Positions 42,718 through 55,373 of a DNA stretch of 64,000 nt are shown here, one piece after another. A model generated the notes under the pieces. The model was not told the origin of the DNA, searched no databases, and saw nothing but the letters and a program-made list of their open reading frames with translations. How positions within the stretch are numbered: the first letter of the stretch is position 1; the number at the start of each line of letters is the position of its first letter. A program made the position numbers and the translations under genes. The stretch comes from Pachyseris speciosa (lineage: Eukaryota; Cnidaria; Anthozoa; Scleractinia; Pachyseridae), in contig JAEMWC010000289.1 of the NCBI GenBank assembly GCA_016490735.1, forward strand, positions 161,001 through 225,000, given 5' to 3'.

Positions 42718-43612
42718 CTGATGAGTTTACAAACCTCCTGGGGGTTTATTTTCCGAAATACGGCCGATATTTGGAATTATTTGAGATTTAAGATTTCGCT
42801 CGTCTGACGCCTGAAATTAGCCGCCTGACAAGGGGAAATAGAGCGGCCGAAAACACTGGTTCGCGTAACCAAATATGTCAACCTATCGGCAATCTAACAC
42901 TTAATTTCTATAAAATGGACATCTAGCATCCTATTTACGACAGATTTCCGATTCTGAAGTGTAAAATCAACGCTTGTTAACCGCTTTCTAAATGGCCAGT
43001 TGACAAGAGCTCGTGAATGCGAAAAATTATAGGCAAAACTGAAATCGAGCTCCTGGTTATGGGAATTCTCTGAATTGCCCCAAATTTTAGTTTTGAAGTC
43101 TGGAGATATAGTGTTTTAACGTACATTAAAATTTTGGTTTGGCTTTTTAGCGAGCGCTTCAGAATAAGTCGACCAATTTGAAGAAATTTTGCGCTGTGAC
43201 CTCAAATTGACCTCAGAGTGTTCGTTTACATTGACTAGTCGCATCGGTTACATTGAAATTAGCGCTCCATATTCTAATATTCTCATTCCATATTTCATTT
43301 GATAATGAATTTGACTTACCACTATATAATGGAGTCGAATAGATGCAAGGATTGTCTTGAAGCGGCAGAATGAAGCCGAGTTGTTGTCCAAACTAGATCT
43401 GATGTAAAAGTTTCAGAAATTCCTTTGTCAAATTTGCCTCTAATTATATGTGAATGTAAGTTGTCGAGACATCTGCGACACACTTAGATCTGTTTTAGTG
43501 TTGGAACTGGAGCTGATAAGAGCTCAATCTAGAGCTGATAAGACCCGACTGATGCAGGGCGTTATTGTCGATTGCGTGACAGATTTTGAAACACCCCACG
43601 GGATAAATCTTG
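42718..43612 (-). repeat. Left 0.9-kb inverted arm
   Basis: Inverted complement of 49,436-50,382 along nearly its whole length with about 10% differences plus indels. It contains a decayed counterpart of the exon-like ORF found in the right arm. It could be the left end of one large inverted-repeat element or a separate copy in opposite orientation. Confidence 0.8.
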
Positions 43613-43708
43613 TCTCCGAAAATCCCCCCAGCCCCAAATCACTTTTCTAATGGTCCATCTTTACAAATAAAATATCCAAAAAATAATAGTCAAGGGGTAT
43701 ATTCAGGA

Positions 43709-43968
43709 GGCAGGATGGCCGAGTGGTTTAGGATGCTGGATTTCAATACGGTCACCCCGGGTTCAAATCCCGCTCCACCCACTAGCTAGTGTTGTTCTGG
43801 GTAGTCCCTGGTTCAACTCCTTGGTCATCCTTGTAAATAGCCAAGTGGTTTGCCTCCGGCCAGTTGGGATTCTTATCAATTAATTTATGTTTATTTGAAT
43901 TATTTGTTTCTGTATTTGCTCGGCCCCACTAGCATTTGTGCTATAAATACTGCCACGGGTAAATAAAG

Positions 43969-44035
<67 letters not shown>
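43709..44035 (+). mobile_element. tRNA-Leu-like SINE with (ATT)n tail
   Basis: The head resembles a class II tRNA: A box TGGCCGAGTGG (43,716-43,726) and B box GGTTCAAATCC (43,760-43,770). An unrelated body of about 190 bp and (ATT)n from 43,971 to 44,035 follow. The polymerase III promoter is intact. Distinct from the other SINE families in the window. Confidence 0.85.
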
Positions 44036-44036
<1 letters not shown>

Positions 44037-47000
44037 AAGTGAAACCGGAAATAACAATATATAATTATATATCCCATAAAAAGGTAGATATAAGGCAAAG
44101 AAACAAAATGATGGTCGAAAAGGGTAACTTTTAATGCCATATATTACGGCGAGACATGACTAACCTTCTTCAGGGGCAACACTGAAGCAAAGTAAAAATG
44201 GAGAAAACGGTTACAATACAGAAATAGAAATAATAGACGTGTACTGAAGCGGCTACCAAAAAAGTGGCATTCCCAAGGTGGCATTTCCAAGGTGGTAAGA
44301 ACAATGATAAGTTGTGATGAATTTGCAATTTTGTTAGACTCTGCAACAAAGTTAAGACATAAGTAGATACTGCTACGTAAGGGGTAGAACCAGAAGAAAA
44401 AAGTACAATCAGTTGAAGGTTCAGAACCCCTGCCCCAGCCATTCATGCACTACTGACTTATTATTTAGACCTTGTAGACATTGTTTCTCTCCCTTAACTT
44501 CTCATGGTTTTGAAAGTTATTTGTTGCTGAGCCAGCAAGCCAGAGCTTACTAATAAATGTAAAAAAAAAAAATGGTTGTATTGAAATTTGGGGGTTAAGT
44601 GTTGTAAAGACGGAAGATTGTATTCATATTTTTGTGGATATTTATTTTGAGTGGGCTTGGATCGAGGCAAGTGTATTTGTACTTCTTTGGGAAAATAGTT
44701 GACAATTTTCCTTTATTATTTTTACCTTTTTTAGTTTTTGCATATTAATTCATTCATACCAGAAATCAAAAGTGTTAGTTGAGAGAGATAGAGAGAGATG
44801 CTCTGAAAACACGCCTACCGCTCTTGTTCTGACAGTTTTTTTAGTTCACGATAAACCAAAAATTAAATGTTTTGCAATTTTTTTCTTTGGTTAAATTACG
44901 AAGGAAGACATTGCCCGCTATGTTTGTCATCGAATCGTAGATTCTCCACACCTCGCGATTCACACGTCATTTTGTTTAACCAATCACAGAAAGTGAATCG
45001 ACCTTCTGAAACGAAGCGAGGGTTTGCTTGCGACAGCGCTGTAGCTGTGGTGAAAGTGGTATTTGCGGTCAAGTTTACAAGTAATGGGAAATTTCTAGTC
45101 CGAAGCTTAACTACATTCAAAACGGTGAAATGATTTTGAAATTTGGTTCATTCTGTCTCATAAAACCTTAGACCAAGTCAGTGGATTAACGAGCACATGA
45201 ACGCTTTGCGATACCTCGTTCGACTCTCTCGTTCCGCCACTTCGACTAGGTCACCTGAAGATGTGTTAGACTGTGAAAATATTTTTAACTGGCCACTCTG
45301 GGAAGAATTATATCAAGGCTTGATGGGCGGCTTTTTGGATGTATCTAAAGCGTTGCGAAAGGGATTGTATTCGCGCCGCGACTGCATTCGACAACACATA
45401 AATTTTCCCGCTGTGCTTTGAGCATGACTAAAGACGAAGGATGTGCGATTTACGCAGTGGCCCGATGTAGCCTTTTCGACGATTGGAGAAGGTATTTACC
45501 GTTGCCCTTTTATTTAGTCGTTTTCTTCAAAAAACTTACGGTCAACCGATAAGCCAGATAAGCGTTGTCTTTGTTTATGTGCCCAACTTTTGTATGGCTC
45601 GGCAAGAAGTTAAGCCTACTCTCAAATTTACTCTCAAGTTTATCGCCAGTTTGTTTGTGAAGAAGGTTTTCAGGATTTCTGTGTTGGACCCATTCTTATA
45701 GCAAATTACATTTTAATTTCCCCTCAATTTAAAAAATAGATTCAAATGAAATTTACCGTAAGCTTAAGCTTATAATTTAAACATTGTTGCAAAAAGGTTT
45801 TTCCTCAGACTACCATTGTAAATAGGTGCCACAAACCAGAAGCGTAACACTTTGTAAAACTGCCAAATCTATTAAAACAATTATTTGCTAATCTTTCTTT
45901 GTTTCTTTTTCGACTGGTTCTTGGTCGGTTTGACATAAACTTAAGTACTTGACGTCTTCAGAGTTATTAAGCTTAGGTACTTTCCGCGTTTAGCGCGCAC
46001 GTACACGAACTCGCACAAACAGCCGTGATTTTAAAACTTTTCTCTGTTTCTGCTGAATCTTTGACATACAATTTTTAGCTTTATAAAATTGAAATAAATT
46101 ATGTGAGCCCCCATGCATTACAACCTCTGTGAAAACGTTTTTTGTAGTACAGTAATTTTTCAGATACAACAAAATGTTTCGCCACTCAAATTAAACTTAT
46201 GTGTCGGAATCGTTTAATTCATTAGGGTAATCCATTTGAAAGCACGAACTGTTCCAGTATTTGTTTATGCGCAACTATTTTTCTTAGGCCAATACTTTGA
46301 ATAATGGCTTTATTGTACACTTTGTTATAATTGTAATGGGGAATTTAGTTCATGGACAGTATAAAAAAAAGTTCTGATGTCTGTGCGAATGAAGGTAACG
46401 TTTTAAGTTCCGGTTGAAAATAAAGTAATCATTTATTCCGTCACTGTTTAAGATACGTTTTTAACCTTCAAATATCGTATTTAGTAAAATTACTGAGCTT
46501 GCATCGGTTGCCTTAAGCAACTTAAATTGTTTCATTTAATGTTAGCATTAATTTGATTTCAGTCGCATTGCTCCAACTTCTAGTTTAAGTTTTATAATTT
46601 CAAGAATTAAACAACACTTTTTAGGTGAGAATTGCATTTGAGTGTACCACAAACGCGCTTTTTTGTTTTGTTTTGTTTTTTTAACAAACAGCAACAACTA
46701 TCTGTATCAACTTACCTTCTCAAGTATACGTTGTCCCTGAGCAGACAGCAGCCATAAAAAAAAAAATAATTAAAAAAGTCGTCAAAAGTTCCGTTTAAAG
46801 AAAATGCAAGTCCAGTCCGTTGTCCAGTCCTTGGAATTTTTTTTTTCTAGCTAACCTTTTGTGGCGCGGCGTCGCAGTGAACAAAAAGCGCGCGAAAGTA
46901 TAGCCTCGTTTTCGTTCTTTCCTCCAGGCCCTCTCCTCTGAAAAAAATCTTAAACATCGATCCTCGCCAAAAGCAATTGAAATTAGAAGAAACTGACAAC

Positions 47001-47900
47001 GCCATCATAAAGAGCATACTCTCAAGCCTTAGGCAAAATTTTCTTTTATTCCTACCTCAAATGGTCGTTGAGCAGGAAGCTGACAAACTTTTCAGTTAGA
47101 TTTTCTACTGCCGCACTTTTTTAGGAAAAAGTAATCATGGCCATTTTTTAAAACACTATTTATTAAACTACAACTTCGCTTAAAAATATTCTTGGAGAAA
47201 GGTTCTAGTAAACTTTTAGAGCGAATATTAAACTTCGGTCCGTTCTGGTCACGTGACCGATGACGTCACAGCATTAAAAATAACAAAAATGTATATTTCA
47301 TAAAAATATCTACCAATATCCAAATTTTTGTTTCCTCGCGTTTAATGCAACGCGAGATAGCACTTGTACCCAGACTCCCACTTTTTGAAAATTGTATATA
47401 CCTCCCTTAATATTTATATTTTGTTCGGTACCTGGACACTCCGAAATGGCTCACACTATTGTGCTTCAAACCACGTTGACTGCTTTTTCAATAACAAAAT
47501 AACTTCGTCACAGTGAGCAAAAACGCACTTGTGAGCAAAGTCACGTGACCAATGACGTCATCGCCGTTAGTCTTGTACAATCATTAGTTTATGGTAAGAC
47601 TTATTTCTAGACTAAGACTAAGTTATTTGGGATTGACGATTTTCCAGCTGCAAAGGATTCTGGGAAGGTTCTTATTATAATTATATATTGTTATTTAATT
47701 ATTATTATTATTATTATTATCACAATAGCCGTTAAGCGTCTCGGTTGCATACCTGAACAAAACTTGTGCTAGCATCTCCATCATGGTGTTTCTTCCGCAA
47801 AATTCCTCAAAGAAAACACTTTAATATAACTATTCGTATACCACGCCTTTCATAATATTAACTTTTCGTTACTTCATTGTTCGGTAGGTTAAACGAATTA
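44036..47900. other. AT-rich intron interior, no gene seen
   Basis: Lies between the two inverted arms. A 74-codon frame at 45,197-45,421 and shorter ones were checked and show no recognisable domain. No SINE, LINE or exon motif was recognised. If the arms are termini of one element, this would be its interior, apparently without a transposase. Confidence 0.4.
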
Positions 47901-47901
47901 C

Positions 47902-48881
47902 TTATGTTAGTCCGGGTCGAGAAACAGTCCCTCGGGTGCAATCGAGTGGCAACTGTTTGGATTTAGCTCTAAAAGTCGGCATGTGCTAAAACCAGGAACA
48001 CTGGAACAAAACCACCGGAACGGAACCACCGAAACAACCGGAGCCACCGGAACGAAAGCACCGAAACCAGCGAAACAACCGGAACAACCGAAACTGTCGG
48101 AAAAGAATGAACGGAACCACCGGAACAACCGAAACGAATTCAAATCAAACTCTTGATAAAGAGAGTTTTTAAAAATTGTTGGCTTTGCATTGTTTTAAGC
48201 CGCGCATTTGGCGCGCGTAAAGAGGGGACGCTAAATCCCTGCATGTTTAACGAACGTTGCGTTTACAGCCAAGACCAAGTGTCTCCCGATGGCGAGGACA
48301 TATCTTGAGTTGATCAATGTTTTGCGGGCGTGAAAAGTAACGCGCTCTTGCGAGAATAAGCTCAACTTATCTATAGTACTCATGCTTATCTATAGTACGG
48401 CTGCAGTTGAGCAATGGCATGACTTTGAAAGACATTATCCTTGCCACTGAAACCACATTGCCCGCCAACGATCTCTTGAAATGAGCACGTTTCACCTTCC
48501 ATAGAGTAAAAACATGATTTCCGCTCTCTCGTGCAAAACCCTGACCGTGGGGATTGGTCGATTCACGTCTTTGGCAAAGACGGGCAAACACTATTTGCGC
48601 AACCTGGAATTCAGCTAAGTAGGGGTGCCGAGTCGATAGGGAAATCTGGATCCGAATTTCCAATCGAACACGAAATCCGAAAACGGATTTCGCGGCGGAT
48701 TTTGTTAATAGGAATCTTTCCCCGACATGGATTTCAATCATCAAAATCCGTCGCGAAATCCGTTTTCGGATTTTGTGTTCGGCTGGAGTGAAATCCGAAA
48801 TATCCAGATTTTAAGATCTGAATCCAAATTTGCCAATCGACTGCACCCGAGGGGCTGTTCTCGACCCCAGGACTAACATAA
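47902..48881. mobile_element. TIR element, 980 bp, with minisatellite and nested palindrome
   Basis: Terminal inverted repeats of about 65 bp: TTATGTTAGTCC, then CCCTCGGGTGCAATCGA at the left, complement at the right ending GGACTAACATAA. Inside are a degenerate minisatellite of ACCACCGGAAC/ACAACCGAAAC units (48,010-48,135) and a strong palindrome at about 48,625-48,845 built from GAAATCCGTTTTCGGATTT. No transposase; target duplication unclear. Confidence 0.65.
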
Positions 48882-49435
48882 ATAATGAAGAAACGAATAG
48901 TTATTAGGGTTTTTTCTCTGCGAGAATTTTGGGGAAGCAACACCATAATAAGGATGCTGGTACACGTTGTGTCGATATGAAAATGAGACGCTTTCTTTAA
49001 GGGCCATTGTTGCGTGAAATTTACCCCTTGCGTAATTTTTTTTTTTTTGCTACTTAAGTTTTAGGGATAGACCATTGGAAAAGCGATGGGAGGCTGGGGT
49101 GGGGATTTTCGGAGACTCAAGAAGCACTTTTCATTTGAATGGAAAAACCGGGGAGAAATTTCTGTCTTAAGGAACGGAAAAATTTTCCTCAATCAAAATA
49201 GAACTGAACTAGAGTGTTCTTTTTACACTGAGGGTGTACTCTTTAAGAAACTAGGTACTAAGAGAAACAACACTAAATCGCACGTCAAGGAAGTCAAGGA
49301 GCATGGAACCAGTGGAACGCCGCAGATGTTACAGGATACCTTAGAAGGTATTCCTTGTATGTTTCGAACAAATTCCGGTGGAAACATCCGTTCCATTTGA
49401 TTTACTAAGGGAACAATCGGGTTTTCGAAAGTGCC

Positions 49436-50382
49436 AAGGATTTCGCCCGAGGGTTGTTTCAAAATCTGTCACGCAATCGACAATAACGCCCTACATTCGG
49501 GTCTAATCAGCTCCATATTGAACTCTTATCAGCTCCAGTTCCAACACTAAAACAGATCGGCTAAATGTGTCAAAGATGTCTCAACAACTTACCCAGGCAT
49601 TTGGTTGATGAACTGCAGCATTTCTTACGTTCAGATATAATACTAGGCAAATTCAACGAAGGAGTTTCTGAAAGTTTTATATCAGATCTAGTTTTGACAA
49701 CAACTGCACCCGATTGCAGCCTCCATCGGCTTCATTCTGCCGCTTCAAGCCAACCTACGCTCCTATTCGACGCTATTATACAATGGTAAGTCAAATTCAT
49801 TATCAAATGAAATATGGAATGAGAATATTAGTTAAAATGGAGCGCTCATTTCAATGTAACCGATGCGCTAGTCAATGTAAACAAACACTCTGAGGTCAAT
49901 TTGAGGTCACTTAGCGCAAAATTTCTTCAAATTGGTCGACTTATTCTGAAGCGCTCGCTAAAAAAACCAACCTAAATTTTAATGTACGTTAAAACACTAT
50001 ATCTCCAGACTTCAAAACTAAAATTTGGGGCAATTCAGAGAATGCCCATAACCAGGAGCTCGATTTCAGTTTTGCCTATAATTTTTCGCATTCACGAGCT
50101 CTTGTCAACTGGCCATTTAGAAAGCGGTTAACAAGCGTTGATTTTACACTTCAGAATCGGAAATCTGTCGTAAATAGGATGCTAGATGTCCATTTTATAG
50201 AAATTAAGTGTTAGATTGCCGATAGGTTGACATATTTGGTTACGCCAACCAGTTTTTTCGGCCGCTCTATTTTCCCTTTTGAGGCGGCTAATTTCAGACG
50301 GGCGAAATCAAAAATCTCAAATAATTCCAAAAATCGACCGTATTTCGGAAAATAAACCCCAGGAGGTTTGTAAACTCGTCAG
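49436..50382 (+). repeat. Right 0.9-kb inverted arm
   Basis: Inverted complement of 42,718-43,612. The outer end is GGAGGTTTGTAAACTCGTCAG; the inner end includes GTTTCAAAATCTGTCACGCA. Confidence 0.8.
49565..49787 (+). CDS. Exon-like ORF of unknown function in the right arm
   Basis: A 74-codon frame starting MCQRCLNNLPRHLVDELQ, preceded by an AG-rich acceptor-like site (AAACAG at about 49,550) and ending at GTAAGT (49,787-49,792), a strong donor. The left arm holds the decayed counterpart, which means the sequence was once copied. I recognise no family. It may be an exon of the element's own gene or of a captured gene. No further exons were identified. Confidence 0.35.
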
Positions 50383-51044
50383 TACCTCTCTATAGACTGA
50401 AAATGAGGGTAGGTTAGGTTTTCGACTGTGGCCGCCTTTTGCTCGATTTTCCTGTGCACTCGTTCTTAATTCCTCCGAAAGTGATGAAAAAATGCATCGT
50501 TCTACTGATTCCAAAACATCTGTAGTTGTGGTGGGTGCCCTGGAATATATATATATATATATGGAACCAAGAAGTCGCGAATCTAAAGAAGGCGATTGTG
50601 CTTCCGCGATTGGGGAGTCAGTCGAGGTCCACAGAAAAATCGGAAAATCAAATCGTGGAAGTACTGTGTACAAAAGTTGAGGAATCATTTTAATTTACGG
50701 GCGAACCTTTTGCAAGACTTGCTGCTGCAGAAGTTTATACCCACACTTTTGATCGCTTTACGATAAAACAAGGGATTCTGGTGTTCCACCGATATTTTCA
50801 CTGAATTTTTTGTTTCTTGACGTTTTAAACAGAGACATCACACCAACGCTTAAGCATGATTAGAAAAAATAGCAGCACTTTACCTTGCCGCAGGAAACCG
50901 CATGGATTTTCGGTAAAATCTGATTGGCTGACATTTATCTTACGAAACAAGATAACATCACTGGTAAAAAACCAAGAGGCGGCAGATGACTCGGCGTTCT
51001 TCTTCTCCCCCACCCGCCAAAAAGAACGCCTGATCGCAGGTTAG

Positions 51045-51120
51045 TCCTTGCTCCGAGAGGTTTTTCTCTGCGTACTCCGGTTTTCCACTCTCCTCAAAAA
51101 CCAACATTTCCTGATTCCAC
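51045..51120 (+). mobile_element. SINE tail fragment (family of 58,690-58,946)
   Basis: CTCCGAGAGGTTTTTCTC, then CTCCGGTTTTCCACTCTCCT, then AAAACCAACATTTCC, matching the tail of the full-length SINE at 58.7 kb in the opposite orientation. Head missing. Confidence 0.7.
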
Positions 51121-51239
51121 TTCGATCCGGAATTTCGAGGGCCACAGGTTTGTAAGTTGGATTACCGCTAAGTTTCACCCTCGTTAAACAAAATCGGTTA
51201 TGGTTTGGTCGGCTCGTGTGGTTTGACAAGATTGCTAGC

Positions 51240-52510
51240 GCCGTCTTCGCCGGCTTCTGTGTAGCTGGATGAAGTTTTGCCGCTGAGAATCGTTAATTGA
51301 AGAAGACTCCTCGGTGGACTTCGGAGGTTACCAGAAAACCATCAACGCACTTTAGGATTTGTATCTGCTTAGCCAAGCAATGAAATGAAATGGCGCTATT
51401 ATGCAGCTCTACGTTCCGAGTGGTTGTTGACTAATCTAAACGCTCAGGTTCGTACTCTTTTTGTCTTTTCTACTTTAATAAAGTGATTATTACGAACATT
51501 TATGTCACTAACTGCTCAGCAATTTGTCTACCTTACTACTATTTATGTGATTTCTCCGCCTTCTCCGAGAAACCTTGAAGAAACATTTGCATCGTTTTGT
51601 TTTCTTACAATGTTTTGTCGTTTTCGACTCACGGAGAGACTAAAAAAATGTGTTAGATTATATTTCCAAACGTTTGCTATCCAGTAGTTCATTTGGATCA
51701 TTGAACTGTCCGTAACTGCTTAGTCATACGTCTAGCTTACCACGAGCAAGAGAGGATGAAGTAAGAGAACGGATTCCCAACACATAGGCCTCTTCCAATG
51801 ACAGTTTTTTAAAATCTAATTTTAGCTCATGGTTCACCTACGCAGCTATTTTTAGAGAAGCGCCTGATTGACAAGTTGTAACGACGTAATTTAATTTTAA
51901 ATATGCGCGGCTTGAGCAGCTTGTGAAAAAAATGGCCTCCGTAGTAGGGATCACGTTCGTCACCGAATCTCTAAGCTTTGTTCGTTCGTCGGCGAAACTC
52001 AAGCTCAAGGGGGAGAATATAGCCAATCAAATGGATGTACATGTCACAAAATCTGACAGAAAGTTTTCAAAAAGCTGTCAAGAAAATGTTAAAAACTAGC
52101 GCGCTTCACGCTTCATTTGAAAGTTACAGATCTTCTTCCAAAGACTGTTAACAACGAAGTTTCGCTGTCTAACTTGAGTAATTCTCAAGTTTTCTTGAAT
52201 CAACGTTTGAATGTTAAAAAATCAGCAAGATGTGTTGGCTGGCTTTAATCATTTTATCGTGGACGGGTCTGCGAGGGATAAAGCCCATGTGGTTTCGCAA
52301 CTGAGCGCTGAATACCGGATGGTGTTTTCCCGCAGAGAATGTATAATTGAAGAAACTTCCTCGCTGGACACGGGATGTAACAGTGAAACTATTAAGGCAC
52401 TTAAGGGTTCTGTGTCTGTTTAGCCGAGCAACGATTTTGTGTGAATGGCGCTATTATGCAGCTCTGAGTTCGGAGTGATTGCTAACTGACTAAACGACTA
52501 CGGACATCTA
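51240..52510. repeat. Two diverged copies of an unassigned repeat
   Basis: 51,250-51,460 and 52,320-52,510 share GAATCGTTAATTGAAGAA-like, TTAGGRTTTGTATCTG-like and GGCGCTATTATGCAGCTCT blocks in the same order. A further segment at 52,035-52,215 resembles 41,027-41,217. They are too diverged to define ends by eye, and no coding function was seen. Confidence 0.5.
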
Positions 52511-53577
52511 TGTCAAAATTGCTTAGCAATTTTTCTACCTTGTTACAACTTGGTATATGTTTGTTTCCTGTCTAATTTCTCCACCTTCTCCAAGAATATC
52601 GAACAAACGCACGTATCGTACTTTGTTTTCTTGTTATGTTTTGTCTTTGATCCACTTTGAATTTCTTTACGTTCTCATCTGAAGTTAGTTTGGACTAAAG
52701 AATGTTTGTTTGTTTGTTTGTTTGTTTTTCAAAAGTTTGGTATTGAATAGTTCATCTGGATCGTAGAACTCTTCGTTTTCCTTGTCGCTGTATGCTAAAA
52801 TTTTTGGACACAAGATTTGGGCCAAGGAAAGCGATGCGAAGTTGCTCGATACCAGAAAAAATAATAATAATCGAGGAGCTCCGTTTTTAGACTTGGGTAA
52901 ATATATATCCTCATTGCGGATGCTCATTGAGCTCAGACTACACTTAAAAATACACTGACAAACGTGATTAATTCTAGCCACACGATTTGGAAGATGAGCG
53001 GACGTGACACGACAGCGGGAAAATACTAGTATCGGAAAAATCTGATCCCTGGTCAACCCGGCTATGATAATCAAACCGCGCGACCTTGGGAACGAGAACT
53101 TAAAATAACTTTGCGAAACTACAAACAGATTTTAAAAAAACTATGATGGTGCACGGAGATTAGTTCTCTTACCTCATCCTCTCTTGCCAAGAGATATGTT
53201 TTCTATTTGTGTAATGTCTCCGTCTTCTCAAAAAACCCACAATGAAATATTCGCATCGCTTTGTTCTCATACAATATTTTTTTGGGCTTGACTCGTGGTG
53301 AATTCTTTTACGCTTTCATCTCGACTCATATTTATTCAATAGTTTATTTAGATCTTTAAAACTGTTAGTTCTCCGTGCTGTCGCACATTTTTGAGGACAA
53401 AATTGGTTAAAGAAAAGCTATGTGAAGCCGGATGGCTTTGTTCTGGTACGTCCCACGTCACCTTTGCATACTATTTTCTATTAAATTAAGCAATCTTCTG
53501 CAAATGCCAGCAGAAAACAGTTGTGAAGCTCCGTCTTTTGGCTTCGCTAAATAGATATTATCTTAATAGCGCCCTAC
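52511..53577. other. Intron sequence, no feature seen
   Basis: No exon recognised. It contains a (TTTG)n run at 52,703-52,728. A 129-codon minus frame at 52,685-53,074 ends in this repeat and has no domain motif. Confidence 0.45.
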
Positions 53578-53772
53578 CTTGACATGTTGGTGGAGGATTG
53601 TCCCAGAATCCTGGAGGTCGGTTACCGCGCGCATTGCACTTGACTGTTGATGAGCCATTCATTCGATGACCAATAGAACAAGAGAAGTTACACATTGAGC
53701 CATAGTGATTTCCACAACCGCTCATGTGCAGTGGACCTCCAGGTGTTACCTTCAGGGATGTGCAATTGATCA
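53578..53772 (-). CDS. Sushi (CCP) exon, cassette type E
   Basis: A 195-bp phase 1-1 exon, acceptor AG at 53,774-53,773, donor GTAGGG. The module has INCTSLKVTPGGPLHMSGC, CNFSCSIGHRMNG and PPPTCQG. It is intact. It is the last exon before the 14-kb transposon-rich intron. Confidence 0.8.
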
Positions 53773-54142
53773 CTGGTGATTTAAAACAAGAAGGAATGTG
53801 AAAACTGACAAATGACGTTTGTACTAATGGAAACAAAACCAGGGAAATTCCCCCCAATAGTTTAGTTCTTATTAATGAAAATGGGCAGACAAAGTATTCT
53901 TTTTATAACGAACGTCCAAATCAAGATTATGATATTACCCCGTAAGGATAATGCATCTCGAATACAGTTTTAGCTACTTGTATCTGCTCACTGCCGTCGT
54001 CCCTCAACTCTCCCAGTTTTGGTAGAATGAGTGTCAGGTACGCAAACGTTGCAAACGTTTTCTTTACCGACTTGTTGTCCATCATCAATATACCTGAACA
54101 TTCCCTATCTGACCTTACGATAACGTTTTTATATCTCAGTAC

Positions 54143-54394
54143 CTATTACTTTGACTGTAAATGTGCAAGTAGCCTTATTTCGTGATTGGTCCAGTGCAGT
54201 GTATGTTATTAAGTGATTTCCCTGACTGAATCTTTCAGGTGATTGGTAGTTTGATGTCACTCTAGATATTAATCCTGAGTTGTCAGTAGCAACCGGATTG
54301 GTCCAGTTCACTAACGCTGAAAGCGTTCCTTTCTCTGCATAGGACAGTAACGGACTTTTGGGGCATGATGCACCAAATGATGGGGGCTGAGAAT
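54143..54394 (-). CDS. HYR exon, type H2
   Basis: A 252-bp phase 1-1 exon with acceptor AG at 54,396-54,395 and donor GTACTG. It starts DSQPPSFGASCPKS, with VNWTNPVATDNSGLI, QGNHLITYTALDQSRNKA and CTFTVKVIG. The usual DQSGN reads DQSRN here. It is intact. Confidence 0.85.
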
Positions 54395-54720
54395 CTAAAA
54401 TAACAAAATCAAGTACAATTTATGAAGTTGGTAAAGGAAGACAATAATTTTATTTGAAAATTGGACTGTTTCTTCCCTCCAAGAAGCGCACCGTACCGGC
54501 AACAAAAAAGGGATTGTCATGGTGTTACAACAGACAAGATGTGTCCCTAACAACAAGAACAACAAAAGCAAACAAGCAAACTAAGGAAAAATAAGCACAC
54601 AGTAAGCATAGATATACTGTATGCTTCATCGTATTGTCGATATATGTTATTCGGTTCCGGTTTATCATAAATGCAATTTGACGAAGTTAAACTGCATGTT
54701 GTTCGTTGCGCGGTGATTAC

Positions 54721-54903
54721 CTGCACAGTAAATGTCATTTCCACTCCACTGCCCAGATGATAAGCATGTTCTCGTAACATTTCCAGACGAGCTACTATAT
54801 CCACTTTTACAGGAGTACAAACAACTCGATCCATAAACACTGGCACAGGAAGGTGTTAGCAGTACGGCGTTTCGCGGGGTGATTAGTAAAGGGCAGGAGA
54901 TGG
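54721..54903 (-). CDS. Sushi (CCP) exon
   Basis: A 183-bp phase 1-1 exon with acceptor AG at 54,905-54,904 and donor GTAATC. The 61-residue module has AISCPLLITPRN, SCASVYGSSCLYSC, GYSSSSGNVTRTC and QWSGNDIYCAG. It occupies the D position relative to H2 and E but is not close in sequence to the type D exons, so this may be the ancestral, unduplicated arrangement. Confidence 0.8.
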
Positions 54904-55187
54904 CTGAAAGGGAGAGAAAGAGCCTGTATTTTAAAACTCTACCTATGTCAAATATATCTGTCTTTTAAGTACTATAGGTTATAGGTACGTAGTTGTAAAA
55001 TGTAAATGTATGAACTTCATGACATTAGCATCTTTTTTAGCATGATTGACAATAAATCACAAACATATTTGTTGAATCTTATAATTATGCTAAGGAAACA
55101 GTACAAATGTCAGGCTATTTTCATCCTTACTGAACAGTATATATAACCCTTTTTGTTGGATATCATCAGATTACAACAATTTATTAC

Positions 55188-55373
55188 CCTGGCAAATGAA
55201 ATTTTGGCCACTCCAGCTTCCATTTTGCAGACATTTCCGAGTTGGAGAACCAAAACCGTTGAAACCAAGCAAGCAAGAAAACTGACAGACTGTGTTGTAC
55301 GTTTCAACTGTTGTTCCTGTGCATCCCTGACGGATCCCATTGGACGGTGCCGGCAAGGCTGAACACGTGACAG
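55188..55373 (-). CDS. Sushi (CCP) exon, type A-like
   Basis: A 186-bp phase 1-1 exon with acceptor AG at 55,375-55,374 and donor GTAATA. The module has VTCSALPAPSNGIRQGC, YNTVCQFSC, GFNGFGSPTRKC and SWSGQNFICQG. It has six cysteines as in type A. Confidence 0.85.

Noticed and set aside
42716..42745. CTGATGAGTTTAC as a hammerhead core
   Set aside because: No stem II/GAAA arrangement follows.
43709..43785. Possible tRNA-Leu gene
   Set aside because: The tRNA-like part runs straight into a SINE body ending in (ATT)n, and the 3' acceptor strand is not complementary to the start.
47907..48143. Phe/Ser/Val-rich 78-codon minus frame
   Set aside because: It is the translation of the ACCACCGGAAC minisatellite.
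52685..53074. 129-codon minus frame
   Set aside because: Ends in the (TTTG)n tract, no domain, intronic location.
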